Assembly: GCF_016086655.4 (NCBI RefSeq)
Contig: NC_052143.2
Coordinates: 27,605,886 to 27,669,885, forward strand
Origin: Lepeophtheirus salmonis
Taxonomy: Eukaryota; Arthropoda; Copepoda; Siphonostomatoida; Caligidae
Reading direction: 5' to 3'
DNA: 64,000 nucleotides
The stretch's first letter is position 1; each line of letters starts with the position of its first letter. Below the pieces are notes generated by a model. The model was not told where the DNA came from, did no database searches, and worked only from the letters and a program-made list of their open reading frames with translations. Of this stretch, positions 13,801 through 24,295 are shown one piece after another. Both the position numbers and the translations under genes were made by a program.

Positions 13801-14284
13801 ATATAAAACTCAAAGGGTAGGGGTTATATTTTTAATGTAAAAACCATCTTTTTAAGGATTTGTTCAAAAAAAGAATACAGCCTATGCTTTTCACTTGTTT
13901 ATAAGCAAAGAAAATATTTTTTCACTAAGAAAAAGACCATTTGTTTTTATTGGCAACTATGGTGATTTTTTTCAATTTTGTTGAGGCAAAAATCCCTCAA
14001 GGTTGATTTAATAATTAATTAATGTAGAAAAATAGTTGTTAGCTCAAGCTGGATCTCAAGAGACGAGTTTCTTCTATCCCAATATTTGATACTAATACGA
14101 GATGTTCAGAGAATTACTATGGTGTTTAATCCAAATAATGATGGCAACTGATTATTATCTTTTTTTTAAAGATTTTTGAAGACGGGAGTTTTTTATATTT
14201 TTGTCTAATAATATAAACAGTACTCTTTGAGTCGTAGCTAGGTGACTTATTCCACATGACTCTGTGAGCTGCCGCCCATTGGTT
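10845..14284. other. No recognised gene
   Basis: AT-rich. Two places share a short motif around TATTAGGTASATAASTTT (about 12,262 and 13,370), possibly the ends of a small element, but I could not confirm terminal repeats. Open frames at 11.4, 12.9 and 13.1 kb are short and featureless. Confidence 0.5.
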
Positions 14285-15230
14285 CTAAATATCCCGAATC
14301 GCACAGTTAGATAAATTTGATCCAAAAATTAAAATCTTAAATATTGCAAAATTAGTTAAATGAAATCTCCACTCTAAATTAAGTCTTCTGGTGACATCAG
14401 CAAATATCTTCACATATATTTTCACTAAAATTTTAGGTAGTACAGTTAAGCCCTCCCCCCTCCATTGCGAACGTGGTCTCTTCAGAGCTGGAATGTATCT
14501 ATATTGAAAAAAAATGCCCAACTATGTGTCCTCTTCCTTCAACGCCCTTTCTGCCACAGATGGAATAGCTCTATCCGTATTAATTATTTTTTTACCCTAA
14601 TTTGGTATAATAAAGATTGCGACACCAAATGTTAGCAAGAGACTCTAAAGATGTCCAATTAGAGTTATGAGGGACTTTATTTGTCAATTTAATTTCTAAA
14701 ATATTAACAATATTTTTTATACAACATCCCTCCACGGTTAAAATCGCCAGTTTCAAATAGGGAGGAGTATGGTTGTTTTTTCATTGTTCATAATTAGACC
14801 TGATATATTACTAAATATTTAAAGACATTCAAAATGCATTCAACCCTTTTTATAAGTTGACTTTCAGAGTTTCCATCCATCATAATTGTAAGTTCTTCTG
14901 CGTACAAATATAACAAATGTTTTTCGCTTCCAAAGATCCTATATTTTCTAAGTAGAAACCAATTTATGATCTCCATAGCTGCAAGAAATAGTAATGGGGA
15001 TAAATGGCATTCCTACCTACAGCCCTGGCTAAGAGTTATGAGATTGCTAATATATCCATCAATCTCTATTGTCGATGATCCATTATATAATAGAGCTCGG
15101 AGGGGTTTAAAAAAACGTTTAGGTAACGGTTTTTTTACGGAAGAAAATTATGTTGTTTGGTATCAAATGCTTTACTGAAATCAAGAGCAATTATGGTGGT
15201 ATGAACATTAGGGTGTCCCGTCAATGTATT
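14285..15230 (-). pseudogene. L1-like LINE reverse transcriptase remnant (copy B)
   Basis: Minus-strand RT of a LINE that copies RNA into DNA at the target site. Reading down from 15,230: LDFSKAFDT (about 15,161-15,190) is RT motif A with its aspartate; then, in another frame, YNGSSTIEIDGY and ECHLSPLLFLAAME (motif B, about 14,975-15,015); then YAEELTIMMDGNSESQLIKR (about 14,893), where the catalytic YADD has become YAEE. Further down, RRLNLEWRFHLTNFAIFK (14,320-14,400) resembles the segment after the RT core that usually reads like LxGRIxxIK. Several stops and frameshifts. The motif C segment is close to that of the LINE at 24.6-28.0 kb, so they are one family. The 5' part is missing: the homology ends near 15,210, where AGGGTGTCCCGTCAA of another repeat begins. 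Confidence 0.82.
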
Positions 15231-15730
15231 TTTTTGAGCTATGCAAACACCAGAGGAACCAAAATTTGCGTAATTTTACACAAATTATGAAAGTAGTAAA
15301 AAAAAAAAGAAAAGAAGAAAAGTGCAACATTTGGAGGGCTCTACCGATCTTCAAAGATTTTTAAAAATTTACGTCTTCACAGATTGAAACTGTATGTCTA
15401 AAATAATACAAAAAATAATTTTGAGAGTTATTTATGGTTAAAACAAGAAAACTCGGTAGAGTGCCAAACCTCAAACTATAGTCATTTTTTGGTATGACCT
15501 TGAACTTGACCTCTCAAAATGTAATGGACTCTTACTGTGCCCATATATAATCTTAGTACCAAGTTTGATCAAAATCAATCCGTAATTTTTAATTAATTAT
15601 TATATTTTATTGTATTATTAAAATAAATGATACTAAAATCTACTGGTCTTCGAATTTTTGTAAAAACTTACGTTTTTTCCATAATTAGGTTAATTGCCTA
15701 AAATAACAAAAAAAAAAAAAAAAGAATATT
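15205..15730. repeat. Probable dispersed DNA repeat abutting the LINE fragment
   Basis: Begins near AGGGTGTCCCGTCAA and contains TGACCTTGAACTTGACCTCT and ACCAAGTTTGATCAAAATC, phrases of the kind seen in widespread non-coding repeats of invertebrate genomes. Ends near an A run at about 15,708-15,723. No partner terminus was identified, so class is uncertain. Confidence 0.35.
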
Positions 15731-17060
15731 GAAACATATTTTATTATTAAAATTCATAGCCCAAATATAGAAAAAGAATATAAGTAAATTAGAGGTTATA
15801 ATCGAATACAAAACTCAGAATTAAAACTTATTTTGGTTATCAAAATTTGCAATTTCTGCTCAATATTGCAATATATTTCTTATTAAGCCAGGGAAAATTC
15901 ACATAGAATTCCATTCTGCACATGTACACTTCTTCATTGATAAACACCGATCCAGAATTCGGGCATTCTACTGTCAAGAGGGATTTTATTTTATTACTTT
16001 TCAATTTCACTACCTCGGGTTTTTCTTCTAGATAGAGCATGCAAATATATAGACTATTCTTAAGAGATCAATTAAAAAATGGGTTTTATCCTTGGAATAT
16101 TGTCGTGACCGTATCTTAAATTGAAAACGATATAGTGTGTTTATGGGAACGCTATTTTTTATTTATTTAAAGTTTGTACTTTAAGTTATACAATGAGATA
16201 CTCATAAGCTTTTGAGTATATTCGTATTGTAGCTATGAGCCTTTGAATATAAGGCACCTACTTTTAACTTGAAACAATGTTAAGTTAAAAGCTTGATACA
16301 TCCATTTTAAAAATAGTTATATCATTTTTTAACATAGGGTTTCAAAATGTATTCCTTTCTTCAAAACCAAACTCTCAAAAATACTTTGAACCTTAAAAAT
16401 AGCCAAAAAATAAATAAAAATGGGTGGCCTTTTACTGAAGGCCACAAGGCAAACAGGAAAAAAATAGGGCCATATTTGGAATCCGACTCTATTAAATTGA
16501 GGATATGCTGTTCTAAAAAAAGTTTTATTAATTGACCCTCCAATCAAATTTATTTCCTGGGCAATCAAAAAATTGCTTAGGTGACGGTTGATCTGTGCAT
16601 TTTTTCTTACGTAACTTTATCTTTCTAAAACCATCAAGCGTAAACCAATTGCAATTATACACCGTTGTTAGAACCATTTGTTACAAAAACAATATATTTG
16701 ATTCTACTAAAACTAATATTATAAACATTAGGTTACCCAAAAAAAGACAAAATGTTATGACGATAATTAATAGCACACAGAAAAATATTTTCTTTTGTTC
16801 CTATTCTTTTATTGTGTAATTCATGTTTACTATAGATATAACTAATTAAACATTTAGTTGCACCCTTTTTCCTTATAATATATAACTTCATTTCAAGGCT
16901 CTTATAACTAAATTTTAATGGTATTTATTTTCTTACATATTCAATATTAATGCTGATTACTAATCATTTTTATTGCCATAAAGTATATTTCCTTTTGTTG
17001 AACTAATTTTATGCACTATTTTTGATAAATACATACAAATGAAACCTTGTAAATATCAAA
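15731..17060. other. No recognised gene
   Basis: Overlapping open frames on both strands at 16.33-16.57 kb (60 to 79 codons) mirror each other and show no domain. Confidence 0.5.
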
Positions 17061-17270
17061 GTTTTGAAAAATATGATGAGAGAAGAACAGCTTATCTGTC
17101 AAGCCTCATGATGTTTCATTAAATTAGTTTTGAGCAGCTATGAAATGATGGAAATAAACTCTAATCTGTATCTAAAAAGGACATATAAAAAATATTCAAA
17201 TGTCAATCCTCAATTTTATTCCAACTCCAGGAAGGACTTACACATATAACTCTACAAAAAATCATCTGTG
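17061..17270 (+). repeat. SINE-like dispersed repeat, copy 2
   Basis: Same family as 6,199-6,420, plus orientation. Recognised from TTTTGAAAAATATGATGAG, ACAGCTTATCTGTC, TGATGTTTCATTAAAT, CAACTCCAGGAAGGACTTAC and TATAACTCTACAA in the family's order. Confidence 0.7.
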
Positions 17271-17366
17271 TTACTTTTCTTAATTTCACTTTATATTTAA
17301 ATGTTTTTCCTCAAGAATAGAAGAAGAATATTTACAGTTTCAGAAAATAAAAAACATTTATCAGGT

Positions 17367-17549
17367 TTAACTTACAAAAAGTATTACACCCGTCTTAGAT
17401 AATATTTTTGACAACTCTAACATTTCCTTCAACTTAGAACAAATATGTTTATGTATATCCAAAAAACGAAACACGTCTATAAGGACTTTTTGACGTCCGG
17501 AACGTCTTGTCAGCTGATGCACGGTGCCAGTATCACGGAAAAATCTCAT
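17367..17549 (-). pseudogene. Possible transposase helix-turn-helix fragment
   Basis: A 60-codon frame beginning MRFFRDTGTVHQLTRRSGRQ. The arrangement of an FRDTG turn followed by an Arg-rich linker (RRSGRQKVL) resembles the hinge between two helix-turn-helix domains in Tc1/mariner transposases. Nothing recognisable follows in the same frame, and no catalytic motif is present. Could equally be chance. Confidence 0.22.
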
Positions 17550-18815
17550 AGGATTTTAAACGATAATTATGACTGAAAACATTATTAAGTGCGGAAAATC
17601 CAAACTGAAAGGAAAGTTAATACGACATGAATATCAAGTCTGGGAGTAATTTCAATTTTCGGACAAATATTCTGGATTTACCCTAGTGTTTACAATTTGG
17701 AATCCTATGAAGTTTTGATTGGATAGAAGGGTCCTTGTGGTCATTCTTGTACATCAAACAGTTGTAATCCATTAAGACAGAGGTCGGAAGAATTATTTAC
17801 AAAAAGTTTTATCTTACATGTAAATTCTTTACACAGGCTTTATTCAACTAACGTTTGTATTTTCTTGTCATTTATTTACACTATTTATAAGATAAGTTTT
17901 CCTCTGAGTGTTCTAAATAAATGTCCAGGAGCAAAGACGAAATTTCACGATTTCTAGTTGGTACGTAGAAATTCTTCTAGATCCTGTTTTACTCTGGCTG
18001 GGACACTTTTTAGCATATTCGTGAGATTTTTCCAATGAGAGTAGGAGCTCATTTTTTAGTTTACCTAAGGGTAACTAAAGAAACCGTTGCTCATATTTTT
18101 TTAAAACTTTTGGTACTATATTGGTAGAGTTCCTTTACATAATTTTCTCCCTATCATATTTTACGGGTCTTTAATTCTTTTTTATTACATATTTGCAATT
18201 AATTAGCACGTTTTACTATCAAGAAGAAAAACACTCGTCAGCACGCTATTCTTTTCTAGATGCAAATATATTACAAATTAGTTTCAACAATTGGATGTTG
18301 ATAAGTTATATGTCAAAAAAACAACAACAACATATTTAAGAGACAATGATAAAAATATAACAAAATTAAATATATCAATATAATCTTATAGCTCTTTAAA
18401 GTTGAGTAGTGTAGGATTCAAAAACAAAGAAAAAATGAAACAGTCCCTAGTGATCAGATCAGGATAATATTTTGGTTATATTTTTTTATGATGAAGGATG
18501 AAAATTCGAGGCAAAATCATTAAATGATATTTTGTTCAGGGATTCATACATATATTGTATACTTTACATAAAATGCAGCTAAGGTTCTTATTTTTGCTGT
18601 TTATGTACTTATGTCATAGTTATAGTTAATGTGTTATAGTTTATAAGATATAATAAAAAAATATTCAGTACTTTATCAGAAAATAACTTTAAGAAACGTA
18701 TATTCAATCATATTATGTATCCATGACCTCCACAAATGGAAATTATAATAACTATTTAAATTTTTCAAATTATTATCTTCAAATTTAGTTCCAAACAAAC
18801 AAATCTTTTACCAGT
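17550..18815. other. No recognised gene
   Basis: AT-rich. No coding motif, terminal repeat or RNA gene recognised. Confidence 0.5.
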
Positions 18816-19190
18816 GCCCTCAACGTCAGTGTTAATTAGTACATCAAGATACTGGAAGATCATATTAAGGCCTGAATTAAGAAAGTTGTAGCTGGAAGGC
18901 CATGTTTCTGTCAATAAGACTCTGTTCTATGCCACAATGCAAAGAAAACGTTGACCTGCTTGTCAGAATTTGTTGAACCCAGTATTTGAATTTTCAAGCT
19001 CACCCGACTTCAATCCATTATACATCTTAATGTGGAGCATAGTTGAATAATATACCAACATCTCACTTTGCAACACAAAATCCGAGATGATGTCTAGGAC
19101 CCAGAAGGTGTTGCAGAATATGCCATAAGAGACTGTTATCAAGGCCTGATCTAGTTTCTGAAGTGTAGTTGAGGCCATTATTGACACCAA
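18816..19190 (+). pseudogene. maT/Tc1-mariner-like transposase C-terminal remnant
   Basis: Fragment of a DDD-type transposase. First frame (from 18,822): YIKILEDHIKA, then KKVVAGRPCFCQ, a stop, DSVLCHNAKKT. This matches the block before and at the second catalytic aspartate (family pattern QDSAPxHxAKKT), with the Gln followed by a stop. A +1 shift near 18,990 leads to SSPDFNPLYILMWSIVE (18,994-19,045), where the family has SSPDLNPLDYxVW: the third catalytic Asp is replaced by Tyr. The same frame goes on to EAIIDTNN at about 19,188, the usual C-terminal FRxRIEAVI region. Four or more in-frame stops. Terminal inverted repeats were not identified. A later insertion or deletion has removed the N-terminal half. 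Confidence 0.8.
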
Positions 19191-19592
19191 TAATTGAATA
19201 GTAACATTTAAAAAAAAAATCTAACTTTAATATGGCATAAGTTTTTAGTTACGCAGAAAATCAATTTTCTTTTTTTTTAAATAGTAGAGATTGTTAAATA
19301 TAAGCTGCACGCCATGACTGTATATACTGGGCCGTCAATTTTTTTTGCAACAAGACTGAATCCCCTACAGCATCTGGTGGCAAATTGAAAGCAAGGACTG
19401 TAGACAATGTCATAGCAGTAATGAGTTCCTAAAACAATCAGCTAAGAAAGAGTGGCGATAAATGTTGAAGCACTACCTTGCCTACGTGTGAATAAAGTAA
19501 TAAATAGTTCCAAAAATCTCTACAATTTCATTTAAGGCTGCTAGATGTAATTAATTGTTTAACCTTCATTATGTTCCGAGACTTTCTGACGG

Positions 19593-19686
19593 CCTGACAT
19601 ATATGAAGTAAATAAATAATAGAGATTTTGTCATTTTTTCTTGATTTTTTTTAGATTCCTTTATGTTGACGCACCACATATATATG
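19593..19686 (+). repeat. Dispersed repeat end, copy 1 (partner at 62.4 kb)
   Basis: About 95 bp containing ATATATGAAGTAAATAAATA and ending GACGCACCACATAT. The same order of sequence occurs at 62,417-62,511, about 80% identical by eye. Probably the end of a mobile element whose body was not identified. Confidence 0.6.
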
Positions 19687-19824
19687 TAAATTAATTTTTT
19701 CTCATATTGTTAATTGATCAATATGAGAAATTATTAAATTAATCAAAATAGTATTATTGTATTAGGTATGAACAAATATTTTTATTAAGAAGTTGTAATT
19801 TGTTCACGATATTTATAAAATATA

Positions 19825-19932
19825 TGTAAAGTATTTGATGCTCAAATATCTACTGATTATATTTTAAATTATTAATAATAATATGAAAAGGAGAAGTTGA
19901 AGTGATCAACGTGATCAAATCTAACTTCAACA
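19825..19932 (-). repeat. 3' LTR of the Mag-like element
   Basis: On the minus strand it starts TGTTGAAGTTAGATTTGATC and ends CAAATACTTTACA, so it has TG..CA ends. It aligns over its whole length with 21,616-21,718. The flank on its outer side is TA-rich, so a target duplication cannot be judged. Confidence 0.72.
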
Positions 19933-19935
19933 ATA

Positions 19936-19948
19936 CTCTCCCCCCCCT
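19936..19948 (-). promoter_or_regulatory. Polypurine tract of the Mag-like element
   Basis: A run of C and T on the plus strand, hence AGGGGGGGGAGAG on the minus strand, three bases from the 3' LTR edge. This is the position and composition of the plus-strand primer used in LTR-element reverse transcription. Confidence 0.65.
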
Positions 19949-19999
19949 AGACAAGAAAAAAAAACACATTATAAACAAAAGTAATTATAAAATGGATCT

Positions 20000-20900
20000 T
20001 GTACAGCATACAATTGGAGATGCTGGTAGGATCTCCGCGATTCTAAAAATAGGACGGAGTATCTCTTTGGAGACATTGTCGACTTTAGCGTCCAAATCCA
20101 ATTTAAAATAACGCTCGTGCAATAGATTTTCTGAATTGCTTATTTTTAACGAAGGCGTAGTCAGCCTTGCTCAGACGATTGTCGAATGTTTATCTCTGGG
20201 TTACTCGGATGGGGGGAGGGGTTAGCCACCTTTTCATCCTCTCAAAGAAGCACTCAGCATTGGCATCTGCCTTAGGAATAGGAAACGAGTCGAAGAAGTT
20301 TGGAGTTAAAGATCCCTTGCAACCAGTAACTTACTTGAATGGCAACATTTAGACTCCATTTTTATTTAATTCCTCAGTCCCCACAATACAACAGGGAAAA
20401 CATTCATCCTATAAGTTTTGTTGTGGAAGACTGCAAGTAATGATTCTGAAGCACACTTGAGATATGGTTAAACATTAAAATTTAATTATTTAGGATCATG
20501 GATTTTTTTATCGTCTATGACATTTTCATCAGGCATGTCTCAAAAGGTTTTAATTTGTGAATACTCTAAAACTTTCTCCATCCAATGCCCACATAATTTT
20601 GCCAGCACCCATTTACTTCCTTTTCTAGTACATCTCTCATCCCAGTATCAGACGCATATGATGAAAGGGCTACAGGTAACGAGTTGTTCCGGAATGAAAG
20701 TGGAGTACTTGAGGATAAACTGTGTTTTATACCATGAAAAACTCTTTCACATTCATCAATTCCATATAAATTTAAATTTTTTCTTTAAAACTGGATCACT
20801 GTCAATTATGACAAATTTTTGATGAATTGTGAATAGAATTGAGCTATTCCTAGAAATATCTGTAAATCATTTTTTTGATTTGGAGATGAAATTCATTCAA
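20000..20900. other. Internal region of the Mag-like element, unassigned
   Basis: Between the RT remnant and the polypurine tract. The minus strand reads PKADANAECFFERMKRWLT near 20,210-20,275 in an open frame, possibly a Gag or RNase H relic, but I could not assign it. A plus-strand open frame at 20,517-20,822 is probably a shadow. Confidence 0.35.
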
Positions 20901-20904
20901 TACC

Positions 20905-21265
20905 TTTCGAAAGAAGAAGTTTAAATCTTGAAAAAATTGCATTTTTTAAGCGAAAGTACCCATCCAGGAGTTTTAAGCCGCGACAAAACTGAGTTTGTGG
21001 ACTGCCAATGTTAACCCCTGGTCCGAAAAGCAATCTATATATAATCGTGATACATAAGATATTTTCAATTCCTCTCAAAGCAGAATTGATGAGTCGTCGA
21101 ATGTCTGGGCCGCATTTTTAAGTCCAATAGCATTCTCAAGTACTCCTACAATCCAAATGGCGTAATGATAGCTGTTTTACTGATAGAGTCTTCATTGATG
21201 GGTATTTGATTGTAAACTCTGAGCAAGTCCATTTTATTAAAAAATTTCATTTCTCTGATTCTTTT
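20905..21265 (-). pseudogene. Gypsy-type reverse transcriptase remnant
   Basis: Minus-strand frame opening with KFFNKMDLLRVYNQIPI (about 21,205-21,250), the RT block containing the first catalytic Asp (family pattern FSKLDLxxAYHQIP). It continues SISKTAIITPFGL, a stop, EYLRMLLDLK, then MYHDYI where YxDD is expected, and SLKKCNFFKI before the point where FLGH normally follows. Stops interrupt it and the YxDD box is damaged, so it is inactive. Context: inside the element bounded by the two short LTRs, in the correct orientation. The RT begins much closer to the 5' LTR than in a full element, which marks a large deletion of gag and protease. Confidence 0.82.
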
Positions 21266-21397
21266 CATCCTTGCAGAAGATGATAGCCCTTATCAGACTA
21301 ATATCATTTCTTCGCTCTCTCATAAGCGAGATACTCCATACTATTGGGAATAATATTGAAAACTCACGCAGGAATGCTGACGCCATAAGACTGTATT

Positions 21398-21589
21398 TTA
21401 CTTTGGTGTGACAAATCCCCCTCGACGCAGAATGAAGTTCAATTTTCGGGAGACAGTTCTTAACAATCGAAGAATAAAACCTGGCAAGGAGAGTTCCGCG
21501 ACGGTCATTGCTAAATTCATCTCTTCTGTTCTAACTGACCATGCCTGTTTTTGGGGAGACAAAGGTGGTGAAGTTTTCTTTGGGGGCAT
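21398..21589 (-). pseudogene. Truncated Gag leader peptide of the Mag-like element
   Basis: First ATG after the primer-binding site, at 21,589, opens a frame of about 63 codons: MPPKKTSPPLSPQKQAW, then a Leu-rich segment and a basic tail RRGGFVTPK. Position right after the 5' LTR and PBS argues that this is the beginning of gag. I see no zinc knuckle. The frame ends where the internal deletion joins pol sequence. An upstream in-frame ATG at 21,601 overlaps the PBS and is less likely. Confidence 0.5.
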
Positions 21590-21597
21590 TATTTGAA

Positions 21598-21615
21598 TCA
21601 CGTCAGGGTCACCAA
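21598..21615 (-). promoter_or_regulatory. tRNA primer-binding site
   Basis: Minus strand TTGGTGACCCTGACGTGA, directly adjoining the inner LTR edge. TGGYGACC-type sites are typical of Gypsy-group elements; the tRNA was not identified. Confidence 0.65.
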
Positions 21616-21718
21616 TGTAAAGTATTTGATCTTCAAATATCTACTGGTTATATTTTCGATTTATAATAATAAGAAGAAAAAGGAGAGCTAATCAAATTGA
21701 TCAAATATATCCTCATAT
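21616..21718 (-). repeat. 5' LTR of the Mag-like element
   Basis: Aligns with 19,825-19,932. The outer (high-coordinate) end merges into a TA-rich palindrome, so its last few bases are uncertain. Confidence 0.68.
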
Positions 21719-21739
21719 ATATATATATATATGAGGATA
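21708..21739. repeat. Perfect palindrome with (TA)n core
   Basis: TATCCTCAT, about seven TA units, then ATGAGGATA: a 32-base perfect inverted repeat at the outer edge of the 5' LTR. Could extrude as a cruciform or be a preferred insertion target. Confidence 0.8.
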
Positions 21740-23183
21740 CATACTCCTGTAGATAATATTAATTATTTTTTAAATAAACATTATTTTCTGTAAAAAAAAA
21801 ATCTTAATTTTTTTTTACTACTACTGGAATAATGTGATAGATTCAAGTTATAAAAATACATGAATAAAAAAAAAACCTTGTAGGATTATGCATATCATTT
21901 TTTTAATAATATCTAAAAAGGCAAACTAGGGATTTGCATAACATTACTTTAAAGTTAAATTATGAAATAAATGATAATTATATACAGATATAACATTCAG
22001 AAATTGAATTATTTAAACTTGTTGTCTTTCTAATCAAAGGTATTTTTTCCCCTTTAGGTATAATAAACAATATAAAAATAATTCCGAACGTATTATGTAA
22101 ATTTGACTAATTTTAATGGTTTATATTCGTCATGAAGTGTCTAGAGCAATATTTATTTTCGAAACTTTAACTTATGATTTTCCATCTTATTACATTTCAT
22201 TTGGTGAATTTTGATAGAATTAGTTTCAAAATAAATAAATAAACCATTTTAGATTGTGCAATTGAGATTACATTGATAGTCAGGTGCTAAGAAAATAAAA
22301 ATTGGTTTTATAAACGAATCTTATTGAAAGGGAATATCTTTATATATATGTGTGGCAGCATAATTTTTTTTTCTAAAGATATTTAAAAGAAATTAATGTT
22401 TGAAACTTGGTCTGCAATAATGGAAGAAAAGAGTACTTATTGTCATGACTGTTTATATGGAGGGACAAGAAAGGCAATTTTTTCTTCTCCTTCTTCTTTT
22501 GAGACGGTATCCAATAAACATAAAAGCAGGATTGGCCCTATATAAACTCTTCTGTTATTTTTAAAGGTGTTAACACCATTTTTAAAAGGAGCAAAACTCA
22601 TCAATTAGAATACTTTAAAAATGGTATTTAAGTCCCGGGCCTTTAAATTTTTAAATCTAGTAAGCGACGTTATTTATAAAAATTGCATTTCATTCCTATA
22701 TAAATATAATTTTATATTGCATTTGATTATTCAACTCCCAATAATGAAACTTAGCTCGCATATCTAAAATCATCAATTTTTAAATAAGGTCAATAGACTT
22801 AAGCAATAAGTGTATGGATATAATAGTAACAATTGTGTGATCTTCAAAATATAATAATTATTTTAGGTTTGTACATTTAAATTAAAATGTTAAAAATACT
22901 GGCCAAGAAAAAATATGTACCTATCTTAAGATAACCTTAACAACATGAGTTTGATATAAAATTTGTTGATTTTATAGTAAAAATATTAAATTTTTATTTT
23001 TGTAATATTTTTTACTAAATAATCGTAACTTTATTTTAATTTTGCGAATCAAATTATTAATTTGCAGTTTTGTAGCGACAAAATGTAGATTGGAAATGGA
23101 ATGGATCAAGAAAAAAAAGTCAAGTTCGACCAATCGAAATGAATTAAAAAAAAAGTATTAAAATCCAAAGGAATTACAACAAA
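21740..23183. other. No recognised gene
   Basis: AT-rich. Short inverted pieces around AACACCATTTTTAAA and TTTAAAAATGGTATTT (about 22,570 and 22,615) could form a hairpin of a small MITE; not established. Confidence 0.45.
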
Positions 23184-23525
23184 GTGGTCAGTACTAGAAT
23201 TCTTGAAAATAATACCTTTATGCTTAAAGGTCAAGAAAGTAGGCCGGGAAAAGAATATAGAAATGAGGAGAAGGGATGGTTTAAGATCCCTCTTCTTTCT
23301 TACGAAGAAAGGAAAAGAAAGAATAAATATAAACGATATGCCATACACAAATTCGGCAATTCTGTGAGTCCAAGTACTACGGTTGACCTGGATTCCATAT
23401 GTATTAGACGCCCTTATAGATCCCTATTTACTTCAGTCAGAAGGATATTCCGTAGTGAACTACTGCCGAAAGTAAAACTTCCATACTCTATTGAATTAAA
23501 AGACATCAAGGAGAAACATTTGTAG
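23184..23525 (+). CDS. Unidentified basic open frame of about 113 codons
   Basis: Frame opening MVSTRILENNTFMLKGQES and rich in Lys/Arg (YEERKRKNKYKRYAIHKFG), followed by VDLDSICIRRPYRSLF and ending IELKDIKEKHL. I recognise no domain. Together with frames at 23,697-23,885 and 24,028-24,276 on the same strand it forms a 1.1 kb region with unusually open plus-strand frames and balanced base composition compared with its surroundings, which suggests decayed coding sequence rather than spacer. It abuts the 3' side of a minus-strand LINE region, so an ORF1 or Gag-like origin from another retroelement is one guess. Function unknown. Confidence 0.3.
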   Translation: MVSTRILENNTFMLKGQESRPGKEYRNEEKGWFKIPLLSYEERKRKNKYKRYAIHKFGNSVSPSTTVDLDSICIRRPYRSLFTSVRRIFRSELLPKVKLPYSIELKDIKEKHL

Positions 23526-24027
23526 CCCTGGTCAAGCCCAGAGAATTGATGAAAGCCAAAAATTGGCCCATTCACTTCAAAATAAGGATATCGGAAGCGA
23601 GGGAAGGGATTCTGTCTGACTCAGTAAAACAAGAAAATTGGACTCATTGCAGCAGTTACTGCTTATGGAAGAGCACAACAGAGGGTTGAAGAGAAAATGC
23701 AAGTCTCAACCGCCAGAGTATTTAAAGATTACATCAAAGAAACACTCGAAAGGCTGTCATCAAATACACCACACGTAATAGTAAAAGTCATTGGAAGACC
23801 AAAAAGTATCCCATGGTTCCTTCCCATTGGTAACCATTGCATACGTATACATTTCAGTGGGAGTTCGAAACAATGTTCCAAGTAGTATAAGTTCGTCATT
23901 TCTACATGATATGCATGCATTGGATAAAGTCACCTTCTGAATATCAAAATATCAATAGATTCCATAAAAGTGGCAATAGTCTAATATTATATAATGCCGA
24001 GCAAGATCGGAGCAAGGAAAAGCGGGT
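23526..24027 (+). pseudogene. Unidentified degraded coding-like stretch
   Basis: Continues the region above with shifting frames. Pieces that read well are KNWPIHFKIRISEAREGIL (about 23,551-23,607) and a frame at 23,697-23,885 with ARVFKDYIKETLERLSSNT and VIVKVIGRPKSIPWF. No family recognised. Frame changes suggest old indels. Confidence 0.28.
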
Positions 24028-24276
24028 ATGGGTGAGGAATGTAGCGAGGTGATAATATTGGAAGACGAGGACACAAGTGTAAACAAAGGAAATAAAGAAA
24101 AGGCATCTCTAGAAAACACGGAAGAAATAATTCTACCAAATCAGAGAATGACACAAGGAGAAAACTATACAGAAACTAACCTTGATGATAACACACCTTC
24201 CCAGTCGGGTGAGATAAAACCAGACGAAAATTCTATTATAGAATCAGTGTATGAGCGACAAAATAACCAGTCTTAA
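24028..24276 (+). CDS. Unidentified acidic open frame of 82 codons
   Basis: Starts with a true ATG in GGTATGGGTGAGGAA and ends at TAA 24,274-24,276. The product is strongly acidic and polar (VIILEDEDTSVNKGNKE, NLDDNTPSQSGEIKPDEN), with few hydrophobic residues: probably disordered. It is similar in character, not in sequence, to the acidic ORF1 tail of the minus-strand LINE next to it. It may be the C-terminal tail of an ORF1-like protein in the plus direction, following the basic frame at 23,184. Not identified. Confidence 0.3.
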   Translation: MGEECSEVIILEDEDTSVNKGNKEKASLENTEEIILPNQRMTQGENYTETNLDDNTPSQSGEIKPDENSIIESVYERQNNQS

Positions 24277-24295
24277 TTAAACTTCGACAAGTGAT

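Larger units (their letters stand above)
19825..21718 (-). mobile_element. Small deleted Gypsy/Mag-like LTR retrotransposon
   Basis: Two direct repeats of about 100-108 bp bound about 1.68 kb of internal sequence. On the minus strand the order is: 5' LTR (21,718-21,616), primer-binding site immediately next to it, a start codon and basic leader peptide, an RT remnant, a polypurine tract and the 3' LTR (19,932-19,825). The 3' LTR begins TG and ends CA. A full Gypsy element would be about 4-6 kb, so most of gag, protease, RNase H and integrase are deleted or unrecognisable. LTRs this short are known from the Mag group (Bombyx mag has LTRs under 100 bp), so Mag-like is an inference from LTR size and RT type. 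LTR identity is only about 80% by eye, implying an old insertion. Confidence 0.75.

Noticed and set aside
16329..16568. Overlapping open frames of 60-79 codons on both strands
   Set aside because: They mirror each other, show no domain and are hydrophobic in an AT-rich context; probably chance.
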